Shown in pieces: positions 27,754 to 37,081 of a stretch of DNA of 64,000 nucleotides. Within the stretch, counting starts at the first letter, position 1. Each line of letters begins with the position of its first letter. The translations under genes were made by a program, and so were the position numbers. The notes beneath the pieces were generated by a model. The model saw nothing but the letters and a program-made list of their open reading frames with translations. It made no database searches and had not been told where the DNA came from. Origin of the DNA: Microbacterium maritypicum (GTDB lineage: Bacteria; Actinomycetota; Actinomycetes; Actinomycetales; Microbacteriaceae); assembly GCF_041529975.1 (NCBI RefSeq), contig NZ_CP168030.1:1116001-1180000 (forward strand). The letters run 5' to 3'.

Positions 27754-28134
27754 ATGGATTGGAAGATCGAACTCATCTTCGTCCCGGTCTCGGATGTCGA
27801 CCGGTCGAAGGCCTTCTACGAGAAGATCGGCTTCCACGCCGACCACGACCAGACGCCCGTGGAGGGGCTGCGGTTCGTGCAGATGACTCCACCGGGTTCG
27901 GCCTGCTCGATCGCCTTCGGCACCGGCCTCGGCATCGATCTCGAGCCGGGGCAGCAGAACACGATCCAGGTCGTGGTGCCCGACGCCGACGAGGCGCTGG
28001 CGCATCTGCAGGGCCTCGGCGTCGACGCACGAGGCGTCGAAGACATGGACTGGGGGCGTTTCGTTTCTTTCGACGACCCCGACGGCAACAGCTGGACGCT
28101 GCAGGAGCTGCCTGACTACGGCGCCCAGGCCTAG
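27754..28134 (+). CDS. VOC-family protein (glyoxalase-like)
   Basis: A 126-residue vicinal-oxygen-chelate protein: paired beta-alpha-beta-beta-beta modules starting I-F-V-P-V-S-D-V-D-R-S-K-A-F-Y and closing with F-D-D-P-D-G-N-S-W-T-L-Q-E. The final E is the usual metal ligand, but the N-terminal H is replaced by V-P, so a metal-independent or binding role is possible. AGGAGG precedes the ATG at 27754. Its stop codon shares CTAG with that of the next, convergent gene. Confidence 0.85.
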   Translation: MDWKIELIFVPVSDVDRSKAFYEKIGFHADHDQTPVEGLRFVQMTPPGSACSIAFGTGLGIDLEPGQQNTIQVVVPDADEALAHLQGLGVDARGVEDMDWGRFVSFDDPDGNSWTLQELPDYGAQA

Positions 28135-28550
28135 GCGGTGGTGGTCGCCGGCGTCGACGTGGTGTCGGCGACCACCTCGACCTTGAAGCCCGCGGCATTC
28201 TCGAGCCAGCCCGCGTAGTGCTGCTCGCCGCCGGCGTGCGGGTAACGCTCGGAATAGAGCGGGTGCCAGCCGTGCGCCGGGGCCTCGGACATGAGCGCAT
28301 CCACGGAAGCGGGGTCGCCACCGTGGAACGCCAGATGGTTGAGCCCGGCGCGCCGGCGGTCGTGCCCGGCATCCGACAGATTCGGAGAGGTCGTGAAGGT
28401 GAGGTAGGTCCCGCCCGCAGCCCAGGATTCGCCGTCGGCCCACTCGCTGTCGAGGGTGAAGCCCAGACGATCGAGGATCCAGCGCCATTCCGTGCGCACG
28501 GCATCGAGGTCGGCGACCCACAGTTCGACGTGATGAAGACCCGGCATCAT
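28131..28550 (-). CDS. VOC-family protein (glyoxalase/bleomycin-resistance-like)
   Basis: A 139-residue VOC protein. The N-terminal H in G-L-H-H-V-E-L-W-V and the H in L-N-H-L-A-F-H are possible metal ligands, and E in F-K-V-E-V-V-A is near the C-terminus, so the site looks complete. It is only distantly similar to its convergent neighbour, and the shared stop site CTAG (28131-28134) looks like chance packing. Role unknown; the family includes dioxygenases, glyoxalases and resistance proteins. Confidence 0.8.
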   Translation of the reverse strand: MMPGLHHVELWVADLDAVRTEWRWILDRLGFTLDSEWADGESWAAGGTYLTFTTSPNLSDAGHDRRRAGLNHLAFHGGDPASVDALMSEAPAHGWHPLYSERYPHAGGEQHYAGWLENAAGFKVEVVADTTSTPATTTA

Positions 28551-28568
28551 CCGAGTCTGCCAGTCGCG

Positions 28569-30218
28569 TCAGGAGTTCACGCGGATGATCTCCTGCTGGT
28601 ACGGCGCGATGACGTCCCCGGAGATGCGCAGGTCGAGGAGCAGGAAGCGGCGGGTGGAGGGATCCTCGGCGGTCCAGCTCTCGAGGCGGTCGAGGTCGGC
28701 GAGCGTGCGCACGACGACGCCCTCGGCTCCGACGGCCGCGCCGAAGGCGGCGAAGTCCACCTCGGGGATGCGCATCGGGCCCTCGGCGAGGCCCTTGAGC
28801 CCGTACAGGTTCACTTCGGCGCCGTATGCCGCGTCGTTCCAGACGACGGCCATGCCCCGGCCGCCGGCCGCGCGGACCGCAGATTCGAGGTCGGCGATCG
28901 CCATCAGTCCGCCGCCGTCGCCGGAGGTGAGTACGACGGTCGATTCGCGCCGAGCCAGAGCGGCCCCGACGACGCTCGGCCAGCCCTGCCCGATGGACTG
29001 GAACGCGGTGCCGATCATCATCATGCGATCGGGCGCGGCGACCGGCCAGTACATGTTCGCCCAGCCGATGAAGTGGCCGCCGTCGGACACCACGACACGA
29101 TTCTCGGGGAGCAGTTCCGCGATACGACGGGCGGCCGATCGCGGGTCGAGGCGTCCGTCGGCGGCGAGGTCGTCACCGGCGTCGTACGCTCGGGCCGCGG
29201 CGACGTCGACGCTCTCCCGCCACGGGCTCGACGACAGGGAACCACCGAGCCGGGACACGAGAGCCTCGGCGGCCAGGCGGGCGTCCGCGCGTACGAACCC
29301 GCCGACGTGGGCATGGGTGGCGGCGGGGGCGATGTCGACCTGGAAGACCCGCGTCCCCGGCGCGAAGAGTTCGCCGAACCGCATCGTGAACTGGTTCAGG
29401 GAGGCGCCGAACACCACGGCGACATCGGCTGTGCGCACGAGGTCCATCGCGCCGTCCGCACCGAAGCCGCCGGTGACGCCCAGGTCGTACCGCGTATCGG
29501 GGAAGATGCCCCGGCCGAGAGCCGAGGACGCCGTCAATGCGCCGGTCGCCGCGGCGAGCTCGCCCAGCGCGGCGCCGGCACCGGAGAGCCACGCGCCGCG
29601 ACCTCCCAGGAGGAAGGGTCGCCGGGCGGTGCGCAGAGCATCAGCGATCTCGTCGAGCATCCCGTCGGCGAACTCCCCGCGCGGCGCGAGCGGAGCGGGC
29701 ACCCGTGGCGACGGGGCCGCCGGAACCTCGCCGGCTTCGAGCGCCGCGACGTCGTAGGGGATGGCGAGGACGACCGGGACGCGATAGGTCAGCGCGTGCT
29801 CGATGGCGATGATCGTCGTGGCCGCGGCATCCGCTCGGCCGACCGTATAGGTGCGGGCGCCGACGGCCGAGGCGAGGGCGATCTGGTCGACGTCCCACGG
29901 GCGCGGGCCGGACGTGGGCTCGTCGCCGACCACGAGCACGAGCGGGACGTGCGCCTGCACGGCCTCGGCGAGGGCGGTCAGGGTGTTGGTGAATCCGGCG
30001 CCGTACGTCGAGGTGCCGGCGGCGATGCGCCCGGACGCGCGGAAGTGGGCGTCGGCGGCGACCACGGCCCCCTGCTCGTGACGGACGGCGGTGAAGGAGG
30101 CATCCGTCTGCGTCTCGATGGCGTCGAGGAAGTAGGCGTTGCCGTTGCCCATCACGCCGAAGACCGAGTCGATGTGCTGGGCGAGGGTGAGGGCGACGTG
30201 CGCGGAGACGGTGGGCAT
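28569..30218 (-). CDS. Thiamine-diphosphate-dependent enzyme (acetolactate synthase/decarboxylase superfamily)
   Basis: A 549-residue enzyme of three ThDP domains: N-terminal pyrimidine domain with the catalytic Glu in V-R-H-E-Q-G-A near residue 48, a central nucleotide-fold domain, and the C-terminal pyrophosphate domain with G-D-G-G-G-L-M-A-I-x-D. Length and layout fit decarboxylases or carboligases such as benzoylformate or indolepyruvate decarboxylase, but no close family is evident. No partner subunit is adjacent. A-T-R-F start region has AAAGG 9 nt upstream. Divergent from the PRTase gene. Confidence 0.78.
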   Translation of the reverse strand: MPTVSAHVALTLAQHIDSVFGVMGNGNAYFLDAIETQTDASFTAVRHEQGAVVAADAHFRASGRIAAGTSTYGAGFTNTLTALAEAVQAHVPLVLVVGDEPTSGPRPWDVDQIALASAVGARTYTVGRADAAATTIIAIEHALTYRVPVVLAIPYDVAALEAGEVPAAPSPRVPAPLAPRGEFADGMLDEIADALRTARRPFLLGGRGAWLSGAGAALGELAAATGALTASSALGRGIFPDTRYDLGVTGGFGADGAMDLVRTADVAVVFGASLNQFTMRFGELFAPGTRVFQVDIAPAATHAHVGGFVRADARLAAEALVSRLGGSLSSSPWRESVDVAAARAYDAGDDLAADGRLDPRSAARRIAELLPENRVVVSDGGHFIGWANMYWPVAAPDRMMMIGTAFQSIGQGWPSVVGAALARRESTVVLTSGDGGGLMAIADLESAVRAAGGRGMAVVWNDAAYGAEVNLYGLKGLAEGPMRIPEVDFAAFGAAVGAEGVVVRTLADLDRLESWTAEDPSTRRFLLLDLRISGDVIAPYQQEIIRVNS

Positions 30219-30297
30219 GCGAAGGCCTTTCGAGACAGGGACGGAGGAACTGCGGGATCCGTATGTGTCTCGCCTCCGCGTCTTCGCGAAGTGCTTC

Positions 30298-30316
30298 GTG
30301 CCTCTTTTTCAGGCAC
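30298..30316. promoter_or_regulatory. Inverted repeat in the divergent ThDP-enzyme/PRTase region
   Basis: GTGCCT-N7-AGGCAC, with a CTTTTTC loop. It lies about 65 bp before the PRTase start and 80 bp before the ThDP-enzyme start. It may be an operator or a weak terminator. The rest of the 163-bp region shows nothing I can name. Confidence 0.25.
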
Positions 30317-30381
30317 CGGCCGGGCCGGACCCGCTCAGTCTACCGGCGAGGAAGCACCGCGGGATGCGGGAGAATGCAGAG

Positions 30382-30891
30382 ATGACGGATGCGGCGCTCG
30401 AGCGCGAGACACTGACCTGGGACGGCTTCGGAGCGGCGACACGGGAGCTGGCGCGGAGCATCCTCGCCACCGGCTTCGAACCGGAGGTGGTGGTGGCGAT
30501 CGCCCGCGGCGGGTTGCTCCCGGCCGGTGCCATCGCCTACGGGCTCGGTGCCAAGAACTGCGGCGCGATCAACGTCGAGTTCTACACCGGCATCGGCACG
30601 GTGCTCGAAGCGCCCGAGGTGCTTCCGCCCGAGCTCGACATGGCGTATCTCGACGGCCGCCGGGTGCTGCTCGTCGACGATGTGGCCGACTCCGGGCGCA
30701 CGCTCGCGCTGGCCGTGCAGCTGCTGCAGGAGAAGGGTGCCGACGTGCGGTCGGTCACGATCTACACCAAGCCTTCGACGATCATCCAGCCCGACTTCGC
30801 CTGGAAGGACACCGACCTGTGGATCAACTTCCCGTGGTCGTTCCAGGGCACGGTGCGCGAAGAAGATCTGGGCCTCGCGCCCTCGGCCTGA
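30382..30891 (+). CDS. Phosphoribosyltransferase
   Basis: A 169-residue type I phosphoribosyltransferase. The PRPP-binding motif is V-L-L-V-D-D-V-A-D-S-G-R-T near residue 90, and an R-G-G-L-L-P-A-G loop near 40 binds pyrophosphate. The size and D-L-W-I-N-F-P-W-S-F near the end resemble xanthine/hypoxanthine-type PRTases of actinobacteria, so purine salvage is the best guess. An ATG at 30364 would add six residues. It converges on ligB. Confidence 0.82.
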   Translation: MTDAALERETLTWDGFGAATRELARSILATGFEPEVVVAIARGGLLPAGAIAYGLGAKNCGAINVEFYTGIGTVLEAPEVLPPELDMAYLDGRRVLLVDDVADSGRTLALAVQLLQEKGADVRSVTIYTKPSTIIQPDFAWKDTDLWINFPWSFQGTVREEDLGLAPSA

Positions 30892-30908
30892 ACCGCGGCT
30901 CCCTCGGG

Positions 30909-32432
30909 TCAACCCCGCAGCAGCGACTGCAGCGTCTGGATCGTGTCGGCTTCGGCCGCGGTCTTGTCCGGACGGTAGCCCTTCACCCGGGCGAAGCGCA
31001 GCGCGATGCCGCCCGGATACCGCGGAGAGCGCTGCACACCGTCGATCGCGATCTCGACGACGATGTCGGGGCGCACGAAAACGGTGGATGCCGTGCGGTG
31101 CGACTCGTGCTCGGGGAACTCGGCGGTCTGCCACCGCAGCAGCTCGTCGGTGAGTCCTTTGAACGTCTTGCCCACCATGACGAATCCGCCGGGGTCGCCG
31201 AACTCGCCGTCGGGGTCGCGCGCGCCGAGGTGCAGGTTCGAGAGCCAGCCCCGACGACGCCCCGAGCCCCACTCGGCGCCCAGGACCACCAGGTCGAAGG
31301 TCAGCACCGGCTTGACCTTGACCCACGACTTGCCGCGGCGCCCGGCGGCGTAGGGGGCGTCGATCGCCTTGACCACGACCCCCTCGTGCCCGGCGGCGAG
31401 GGCATCGTGCGACAGCTGCTCGGCGGCATCGGCATCGGCCGTGACGATGCCGGGCATCCGCCATTGGCCGGCCACGCGTTCCAGCTCGGCCAGCCGTGTC
31501 GAGAGCGGCTCGTCGAGCAGGTCGCGTCCGTCGACATGCAGCATGTCGAAGAACCAAGGCCGCAGAACGAGCTCCCGCGAGACCTCGGCCCCGAACCGCG
31601 ACATGGTCTCCTGGAACGGGCGCGGCCCGCCGTCTTCGTCGAGCGACAGTGTCTCGCCGTCGAGGATGACGTCGTGCACCGGCAGCGACCGCACGATCTC
31701 CACGATCTCGGGCACCCGGTGGGTGATGTCGGCGAGGCTCCGCGTGTAGACACCGACCTCGTCGCCGTGGCGATGCACCTGGATGCGGGCACCGTCGAGC
31801 TTGTATTCGACGGACGCTTCGCCGGTGACCTGCAGGGCCTCCGATGCGCTCGCCGCGGTCGATGCCAGCATCGGCAGCACCGGACGCCCCACCTGAAGCC
31901 CGACCGCCTCGAGGTCGTCGGGTGCGCCTGTGAGGGCGATGCGCGCGGTCTCGCCGAGGTCGCCCGACAGCATCGCCGCGCGTCGGACGACGGCCGCCGG
32001 ACGGTCGGACGCCCGGGCGATCGCGTCGAGGAGCACGCCCGACAGAGCGCCGGTGCGGAGCTCACCGAGCATCGCCCGCACCAGGAAGTCCCATTCGGCG
32101 GCGGTCGCTCGCGAGCCGAGATCGACGAGGATGCCGGTGCGGCCCGCCGCCGAGCCCGAACCGGACGTCGAGGCGAGGGCATCGAGCGAGTCATCGACAT
32201 CACCGACCGTCAGGGTGGATTCGTCGGCGTGGGCGATCTCGATGGCCGAGAGCCCGCGCCAGCCGACGCCCAGCCTGCCCTGGCGCGGTGACGCGAGGAG
32301 GAGACCCATGACGATCGGGAGCTCGGAGGGGTCGGCGCGCGCGAGGAGCTCGGCGAGGGCATCGATCTTGGCGAGCCGGGACGACGTGGCGCCGACGCGG
32401 TCGGTCGTGGTGACGAGCTCTGCGAGCTTCAT
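30909..32432 (-). CDS. ligB: ATP-dependent DNA ligase, LigB type
   Basis: A 507-residue ATP-dependent ligase, the size I recall for mycobacterial LigB. The adenylated lysine is K211 in E-Y-K-L-D-G-A-R. An N-terminal DNA-binding domain (1-200) precedes the adenylation domain (205-380, with D-G-E and F-E-G/V-V-V-K motifs) and the OB domain (380-507). It seals nicks with ATP; the NAD-dependent LigA does this normally, so LigB is probably a repair back-up. A longer frame exists upstream, but ATG 32432 gives the family N-terminus. Confidence 0.92.
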   Translation of the reverse strand: MKLAELVTTTDRVGATSSRLAKIDALAELLARADPSELPIVMGLLLASPRQGRLGVGWRGLSAIEIAHADESTLTVGDVDDSLDALASTSGSGSAAGRTGILVDLGSRATAAEWDFLVRAMLGELRTGALSGVLLDAIARASDRPAAVVRRAAMLSGDLGETARIALTGAPDDLEAVGLQVGRPVLPMLASTAASASEALQVTGEASVEYKLDGARIQVHRHGDEVGVYTRSLADITHRVPEIVEIVRSLPVHDVILDGETLSLDEDGGPRPFQETMSRFGAEVSRELVLRPWFFDMLHVDGRDLLDEPLSTRLAELERVAGQWRMPGIVTADADAAEQLSHDALAAGHEGVVVKAIDAPYAAGRRGKSWVKVKPVLTFDLVVLGAEWGSGRRRGWLSNLHLGARDPDGEFGDPGGFVMVGKTFKGLTDELLRWQTAEFPEHESHRTASTVFVRPDIVVEIAIDGVQRSPRYPGGIALRFARVKGYRPDKTAAEADTIQTLQSLLRG

Positions 32433-32478
32433 CCGAGCATTCTCGCACCGGCCTCGGACATCGGGTCGGTGTCGGGTC

Positions 32479-33249
32479 TCAGCGCCCGCGGAACTCCGGC
32501 TTGCGCTTCTCCTGGAAGGCGGCGAACCCTTCGCGATAGTCATCGGTGTCGCACAGGGCGGCCTGCGCCGCGTTCTCGATGCGGACCGCATCCCACAGCG
32601 CGAGTCGCTCGTCGCGGATGCGCGCGATCAGCTCCTTGCTCGCCAGGAACGCCGCCGTGGCGCCGCGGGCGGCCGTCGCGGCGGCGTCCGTCGTCGCCTG
32701 GACGACCTCGTCGTCAGGGAAGACCCGCGAGAAGAGGCCCGAGGACACGGCCTCGGCCCCGCTCATCAGACGTCCGGTGTAGATGAGGTCGAGCGTCTTG
32801 TGGGCCCCGAGGCGGTCGAGGAACAGCGCATGACCGCCGGAGTCGAGCGTCGCACCGAGCGCGGCGAACGGGGAGCCGATCTTCGCGGACTCGGCGACGT
32901 AGACGACATCGGTCGCGATCAACAGGCCGAGTCCCACCCCGAGGCAGGCGCCGTGCGCGACCGCGAAGGTCGGCGCAGGGAACCGCGCCATCCGCTGCAG
33001 CAGCGGGGTGACGAGCCCACCGAGGTAGCCGAGCACGTCGTCGTCGCGCGGGTCGACGCCCGAGATGTCCCGGCCGGCGCAGAACGCACGCCCCTCACCG
33101 CGGAGTACCAGCGCGCGCACGCCCGCGACCTCCGCGGCCTCGTAGGCGGCATCCAACTCGGCCAGCGCCCGCTCGTCGAGAGCATTGAGCTTCGCCGGCG
33201 CATTCAGCACGATCGTCGCGACATCGTCGGCGACGGTGAGGTCGATCAT
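32479..33249 (-). CDS. paaG: Ring-1,2-epoxyphenylacetyl-CoA isomerase
   Basis: A 256-residue crotonase-fold enzyme, last gene of the paaABCDEG operon. It isomerises the epoxide made by PaaABCE to oxepin-CoA. The two Glu residues of normal hydratases are missing (H-G-A-C-L-G-V-G-L-G-L-L and A-L-G-A-T-L-D-S-G-G); the Asp in T-L-D-S-G-G is the PaaG catalytic acid, which separates it from PaaF at 50538. The C-terminus D-D-Y-R-E-G matches PaaG. It starts 12 bp after paaE. Confidence 0.9.
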   Translation of the reverse strand: MIDLTVADDVATIVLNAPAKLNALDERALAELDAAYEAAEVAGVRALVLRGEGRAFCAGRDISGVDPRDDDVLGYLGGLVTPLLQRMARFPAPTFAVAHGACLGVGLGLLIATDVVYVAESAKIGSPFAALGATLDSGGHALFLDRLGAHKTLDLIYTGRLMSGAEAVSSGLFSRVFPDDEVVQATTDAAATAARGATAAFLASKELIARIRDERLALWDAVRIENAAQAALCDTDDYREGFAAFQEKRKPEFRGR

Positions 33250-33261
33250 GGGGGCTCCTGG

Positions 33262-34425
33262 TCAGACGTCGTAGTCGACGACCACACGGTCGCTGGTCGG
33301 GTGGGACTGGCAGGTGAGGACGAACCCGCGTTCGAGCTCGTCCGGCTCCAGGGCGTAGTTCTCGGTCATCGTGACGCTGCCCTCGAGCACGCGTGCTCGG
33401 CAGGTGCCGCAGACCCCGCCCGCACAGGCGAAGGGCGCATCGGGGCGCACGCGCAGGGCGGCGTTCAGTACCGACTCGTGCGCATCGACCGGGCTCTCGA
33501 CCGTCGATGAGACACCGTCGAGGGTGACCTCGATCCGCACGGTCTTCTCGCCGGCCCGCACCTGCACCGGACGGGCCGCGCGCGCGGGCTCGTCGCCGGT
33601 CGTGAAGAGCTCGAAGCGGATGTGCGAGCGGTCGACGCCGACATCGGCCAGCACCTCGCGGCAGAGGTCGACCAGGGCGAGCGGTCCGCAGAGGAACCAC
33701 TCGTCGACGGTGGCCGGAGGGATGAGCGTGCCGAGGATCGTCCGCAGCTTCTCCTCGTCGATCCGGCCCGAGAGCACCGGGGCCGCCCGCTGCTCGCGGG
33801 AGAGCACATGGTGCAGCACGAGTCGCGTCGGATACCGGTCCTTGAGGTCGGCGAGGTCCTCCAGGAACATCACGTCGAGCGTGGCGCGGTTCGTGTACAG
33901 CAGGGTGAACCGCGACGTGTCCGACCGGGTGAGCACCGTGTGGGCGAGAGCCATCAGCGGCGTGATGCCGGAGCCCGCGGCGATCCCGACCACGTGCCGG
34001 TCGTCGAGGTCGGGAAGCGCCGAGGTGAACGTGCCCTGCGGGCTCATCACGTCGATCTCGAATCCGGGCTGGAGCCCGGTCTGCGCCCAGGTCGAGAAGA
34101 GCCCGCCCTCATCGCGCTTCACTGCGACGCTGAGGCGCGTGTCCTGCCCGTCGTCGCGGTGCTCCGGCGCGCGGCACAGCGAGTAGGAGCGCCGCACCTC
34201 GACCCCGTCGAGCGTCGTGCGCAGGGCGACGTACTGTCCGGGCAGGTGGTCGTACTCGTCCGCGAGCGCGGCGGGCACCGTGAACGTGACCTCGACCGCG
34301 TCGTCGGTGAGCGGGCGCACGTCCTCGACCGTGAGCGTGTGGAAGCGGGCGCGCTTTCGAGGAGCGGTCTCGCGGGCGGTCGTCGCGCGGGGGACGGATG
34401 CCGGCGCGGACGTGAAGAGCGACAT
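33262..34425 (-). CDS. paaE: Phenylacetyl-CoA epoxidase, reductase subunit
   Basis: A 387-residue reductase (also called PaaK) that passes electrons from NADPH through FAD and a plant-type [2Fe-2S] cluster to the PaaA oxygenase. Flavin domain with R-R-S-Y-S-L-C near residue 78, NAD(P) domain with G-I-A-A-G-S-G-I-T-P, and a C-terminal ferredoxin domain with C-A-G-G-V-C-G-T-C and a fourth Cys in L-T-C-Q-S. ATG 34425 lies 1 bp after the paaD stop; the longer frame is antisense of paaD. Confidence 0.96.
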   Translation of the reverse strand: MSLFTSAPASVPRATTARETAPRKRARFHTLTVEDVRPLTDDAVEVTFTVPAALADEYDHLPGQYVALRTTLDGVEVRRSYSLCRAPEHRDDGQDTRLSVAVKRDEGGLFSTWAQTGLQPGFEIDVMSPQGTFTSALPDLDDRHVVGIAAGSGITPLMALAHTVLTRSDTSRFTLLYTNRATLDVMFLEDLADLKDRYPTRLVLHHVLSREQRAAPVLSGRIDEEKLRTILGTLIPPATVDEWFLCGPLALVDLCREVLADVGVDRSHIRFELFTTGDEPARAARPVQVRAGEKTVRIEVTLDGVSSTVESPVDAHESVLNAALRVRPDAPFACAGGVCGTCRARVLEGSVTMTENYALEPDELERGFVLTCQSHPTSDRVVVDYDV

Positions 34426-34426
34426 C

Positions 34427-34921
34427 TCAGTGCACCTTGAAGTGGTCGAAGGGCTCGAGGCAGGCCCGGCATTCGAACAGCGCCTTGCACGAGGTGGAGC
34501 CGAAGTGGGACACCTCACGGGTGTCGAGGGAGCCGCAACGCGGGCAGCGCACGCTCAGCGAGAGCCGGATCGGTCCGGTCGACACCGCGGCGCGGCCGGA
34601 CGGCGGGGCGATGCCGTAGGCGGCGAGCTTGGCCTTGCCGGCATCCGACATCCAGTCCGTCGTCCAGGCGGGCGAGAGGACGAGGCGCACCTCGACCCGG
34701 TCGTATCCCGCCGCCGTGAGCGCGAGGATGACGTCGTCGCGGATCGTGTCCATCGCCGGGCAGCCGCTGTAGGTCGGGGTGATGTCGACCCGCACGCGAT
34801 CACCGTCGGCCTCGACCGCGCGGAGCACACCGAGGTCCTCGATCGTGAGGACGGGCACCTCGGGGTCGGGGACCGCCGCGGCGATGCGCCAGGCATCCTG
34901 GGTGGGGGTCCGCGTCACCAT
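34427..34921 (-). CDS. paaD: Phenylacetate degradation protein PaaD (Fe-S assembly-like)
   Basis: A 164-residue DUF59/PaaD protein that supports maturation of the epoxidase complex. The N-terminal domain holds T-P-T-Y-S-G-C-P-A near residue 50 and the C-terminal part a four-cysteine site, C-P-R-C ... C-K-A-L-F-E-C-R-A-C, likely for Zn or Fe-S. It overlaps paaC by 7 bp and is 1 bp from paaE. Confidence 0.93.
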   Translation of the reverse strand: MVTRTPTQDAWRIAAAVPDPEVPVLTIEDLGVLRAVEADGDRVRVDITPTYSGCPAMDTIRDDVILALTAAGYDRVEVRLVLSPAWTTDWMSDAGKAKLAAYGIAPPSGRAAVSTGPIRLSLSVRCPRCGSLDTREVSHFGSTSCKALFECRACLEPFDHFKVH

Positions 34922-35778
34922 GACGCCCCCGGATGCCGTCGTGCGAGCACCTGCATCTCGGCGAGGATGTGGCCGAGGGGTGTCGCGTGGGTGCCCTGCC
35001 GTCCGCCGGCGGAGGATGCCGCGATTGCGGGCACCGACAACTCCGCCTCGGCGAAGACCGTATCGACCACGCCGTCGAATCCGGCGCGGAGGCTCGACGG
35101 GCGCACCGCGGCATCACCGAGACGCTCGATCAGGTCGTCGTCGCGGAACAGCTCATCGACATACGGCCAGACGTCTCCGATCGCGCGGACGATCCTGGTG
35201 CGGGACTCCTCGGTGCCTCCGGCGAGGCGCAGCATCCACTGCACCGCGTGGTCCCGGTGGTAGTCGACCTCTTTGAGGGACTTCTCCGCGATCGCCGCGA
35301 ACGTCTCGTCGCTGCTCGCCCGGAGGGCCGAGTACAGCTCGAACATGTAGGTGGCCACCACGAACTGCCGGGCGATCGTCTGGGCGAAGTCGCCGTTGGG
35401 CTGCTGCACGATCCAGGCGCAGCGGAACTCGGGCTCGTCGCGGAAGAAGGCCAGGTCGTCTTCGCTGCGCCCGTCGTACGACCCCGCGTAGTGCAGGAAG
35501 GAGCGCGCGTGCCCGAGCAGGTCGAGGGCGATGTTCCCGAGGGCGACGTCTTCTTCGAGCTCGGGGGCTCGCGAGATCCAGGCGCCGAGTTGCTGGGAGA
35601 GGATGAGCGCGTCGTCACCGAGGCGCAGCGCGTACTCCGCGATGTCGGCCGATGCCGCGACCGCGCCGGTGCCCGAGAGCTCCTGCGAGAGGCGGAGCTC
35701 CTCGACCGAGACGTCGCCGTGGACGTCGCCGTGGACGTCGATGTCCTCGTGCGCGGTGTTCGGGTGTGCGATGCTCAC
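34915..35778 (-). CDS. paaC: Phenylacetyl-CoA epoxidase, structural subunit
   Basis: A 287-residue ferritin-like subunit of the ring epoxidase, inactive itself but required for the PaaA2C2 core. The helical fold is readable (L-G-A-W-I-S-R-A-P-E-L-E-E-D-V-A-L-G-N-I near residue 65), with Y-H-R-D-H. The first 25 residues contain a duplicated V-H-G-D block (D-V-H-G-D-V-H-G-D-V) that is unlike homologues and may mean the true start is a few codons later. It overlaps paaB by 4 bp. Confidence 0.94.
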   Translation of the reverse strand: MSIAHPNTAHEDIDVHGDVHGDVSVEELRLSQELSGTGAVAASADIAEYALRLGDDALILSQQLGAWISRAPELEEDVALGNIALDLLGHARSFLHYAGSYDGRSEDDLAFFRDEPEFRCAWIVQQPNGDFAQTIARQFVVATYMFELYSALRASSDETFAAIAEKSLKEVDYHRDHAVQWMLRLAGGTEESRTRIVRAIGDVWPYVDELFRDDDLIERLGDAAVRPSSLRAGFDGVVDTVFAEAELSVPAIAASSAGGRQGTHATPLGHILAEMQVLARRHPGASW

Positions 35779-36080
35779 AGGTGCGGCACCCCCTCGGAGG
35801 CCGTGTAGTACACGGCATGGCGGTAGTTCTTGCCGGCGGGGCTCTCGAAGTAGGCGCCCTTGGCATCCGGATCGCTCGTCGTGATCGCCTCGGCCGGTGC
35901 GACCCAGATCGACACGCCCTCACCGCGGCGGGTGTAGAGGTCGCGGGCGTTGCGGATCGCCATCTCGGCGTCCGGCGCATGCAGCGAGCCGACGTGCACG
36001 TGGCTCAGCCCGCGGTTCGCGCGGACGAAGACCTCCCACAGTGGCCAGGGTTCGCGTTCGTCGGCACCGGGAGTCGCCAT
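35775..36080 (-). CDS. paaB: Phenylacetyl-CoA epoxidase, small subunit
   Basis: A 101-residue PaaB, which bridges PaaAC dimers. Typical opening P-L-W-E-V-F-V-R and the H-V-G-S-L-H-A and N-A-R-D-L-Y-T-R-R segments are present. The ATG at 36080 sits in TGATG with the paaA stop; a GTG one codon upstream (36083) would give the GTGA overlap and is equally possible. Confidence 0.95.
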   Translation of the reverse strand: MATPGADEREPWPLWEVFVRANRGLSHVHVGSLHAPDAEMAIRNARDLYTRRGEGVSIWVAPAEAITTSDPDAKGAYFESPAGKNYRHAVYYTASEGVPHL

Positions 36081-37057
36081 CACGCCACCGCCTTCTTCTT
36101 CAGGGACTGCTTGCGGGCGTACTCGGCCGCGGCCTCGCGCACCCAGGCGCCGTCTTCGTGAGCCGTGCGACGGCGCTCGAGCCGCTCGGCGTTGCAGGGA
36201 CCGTTGCCGCGGAGCACCTCGAAGAACTCGTCCCAGTCGATCTCGCCGATCACGTACTGCCCGGTCTCATCGTCGAAGCGCAGCTCGGGGTCGGGCAGCG
36301 TGACGCCGAGGATCTCGGCCTGCGGCACGAGCATCCCCACGAAGCGCTGACGCAGCTCGTCGTTCGTGAAGCGCTTGATCTTCCACTTCATCGACTGGGC
36401 GGAGTTCGGGGACTGGTCATCGGGCGGCCCGAACATGGCGAGGCTCGGCCAGTACCAGCGGTTCACGGCATCCTGCGCCATCTCGCGCTGCTCGTCGGTG
36501 CCGCGCATGAGTGAGAGCAGGATCTCGAAGCCCTGGCGCTGGTGGAACGACTCCTCCTTGCACACCCGCACCATCGCGCGTCCGTAGGGGCCGTACGACG
36601 CGCGGCACAGCGGCACCTGATTGCAGATCGCGGCGCCGTCGACGAGCCATCCGATCGCGCCCATGTCGGCCCAGGTGGGCGTGGGGTAGTTGAATATCGA
36701 GGAGTACTTGGCTTTGCCGCTGATGAGCTGGTCCATCATCTCGTCGCGGGTGGTGCCGAGGGTCTGCGCGGCGGAGTAGAGGTAGAGCCCGTGACCCGCT
36801 TCGTCCTGCACCTTGGCCATCAGGATCGCCTTGCGCTTGAGGCTCGGGGCGCGCGTGATCCAGTTGCCCTCCGGCTGCATGCCGATGATCTCGGAGTGCG
36901 CGTGCTGGGAGATCTGGCGCACCAGGGTCTTGCGGTACGCATCGGGCATCCAGTCGCGCGGCTCGATGCGCTGCTCGTTCGCGATGAGCTCGTCGAAGAG
37001 ACGTTCCTCATCGGAGATCTCGCCCACGAGGGACAGGTCTGCGGGACTGGTCATCAT
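36080..37057 (-). CDS. paaA: Phenylacetyl-CoA epoxidase, catalytic subunit
   Basis: A 325-residue di-iron monooxygenase that inserts one oxygen of O2 into phenylacetyl-CoA to form the 1,2-epoxide. The di-iron ligands are visible in the four-helix bundle, including E-I-I-G near residue 58 and D-E-A-G-H-G-L-Y near 85, and E-E-S-F-H-Q-R. It is the first gene of paaABCDEG and is preceded by a PaaR-type operator at 37082. Confidence 0.97.
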   Translation of the reverse strand: MMTSPADLSLVGEISDEERLFDELIANEQRIEPRDWMPDAYRKTLVRQISQHAHSEIIGMQPEGNWITRAPSLKRKAILMAKVQDEAGHGLYLYSAAQTLGTTRDEMMDQLISGKAKYSSIFNYPTPTWADMGAIGWLVDGAAICNQVPLCRASYGPYGRAMVRVCKEESFHQRQGFEILLSLMRGTDEQREMAQDAVNRWYWPSLAMFGPPDDQSPNSAQSMKWKIKRFTNDELRQRFVGMLVPQAEILGVTLPDPELRFDDETGQYVIGEIDWDEFFEVLRGNGPCNAERLERRRTAHEDGAWVREAAAEYARKQSLKKKAVA

Positions 37058-37081
37058 CGACTCCTCGGCATCAGGCCATCT

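Noticed and set aside
28218..32291. A 1357-codon plus-strand frame
   Set aside because: Shadow of the ThDP enzyme, PRTase and ligB genes; no domain is seen in it.
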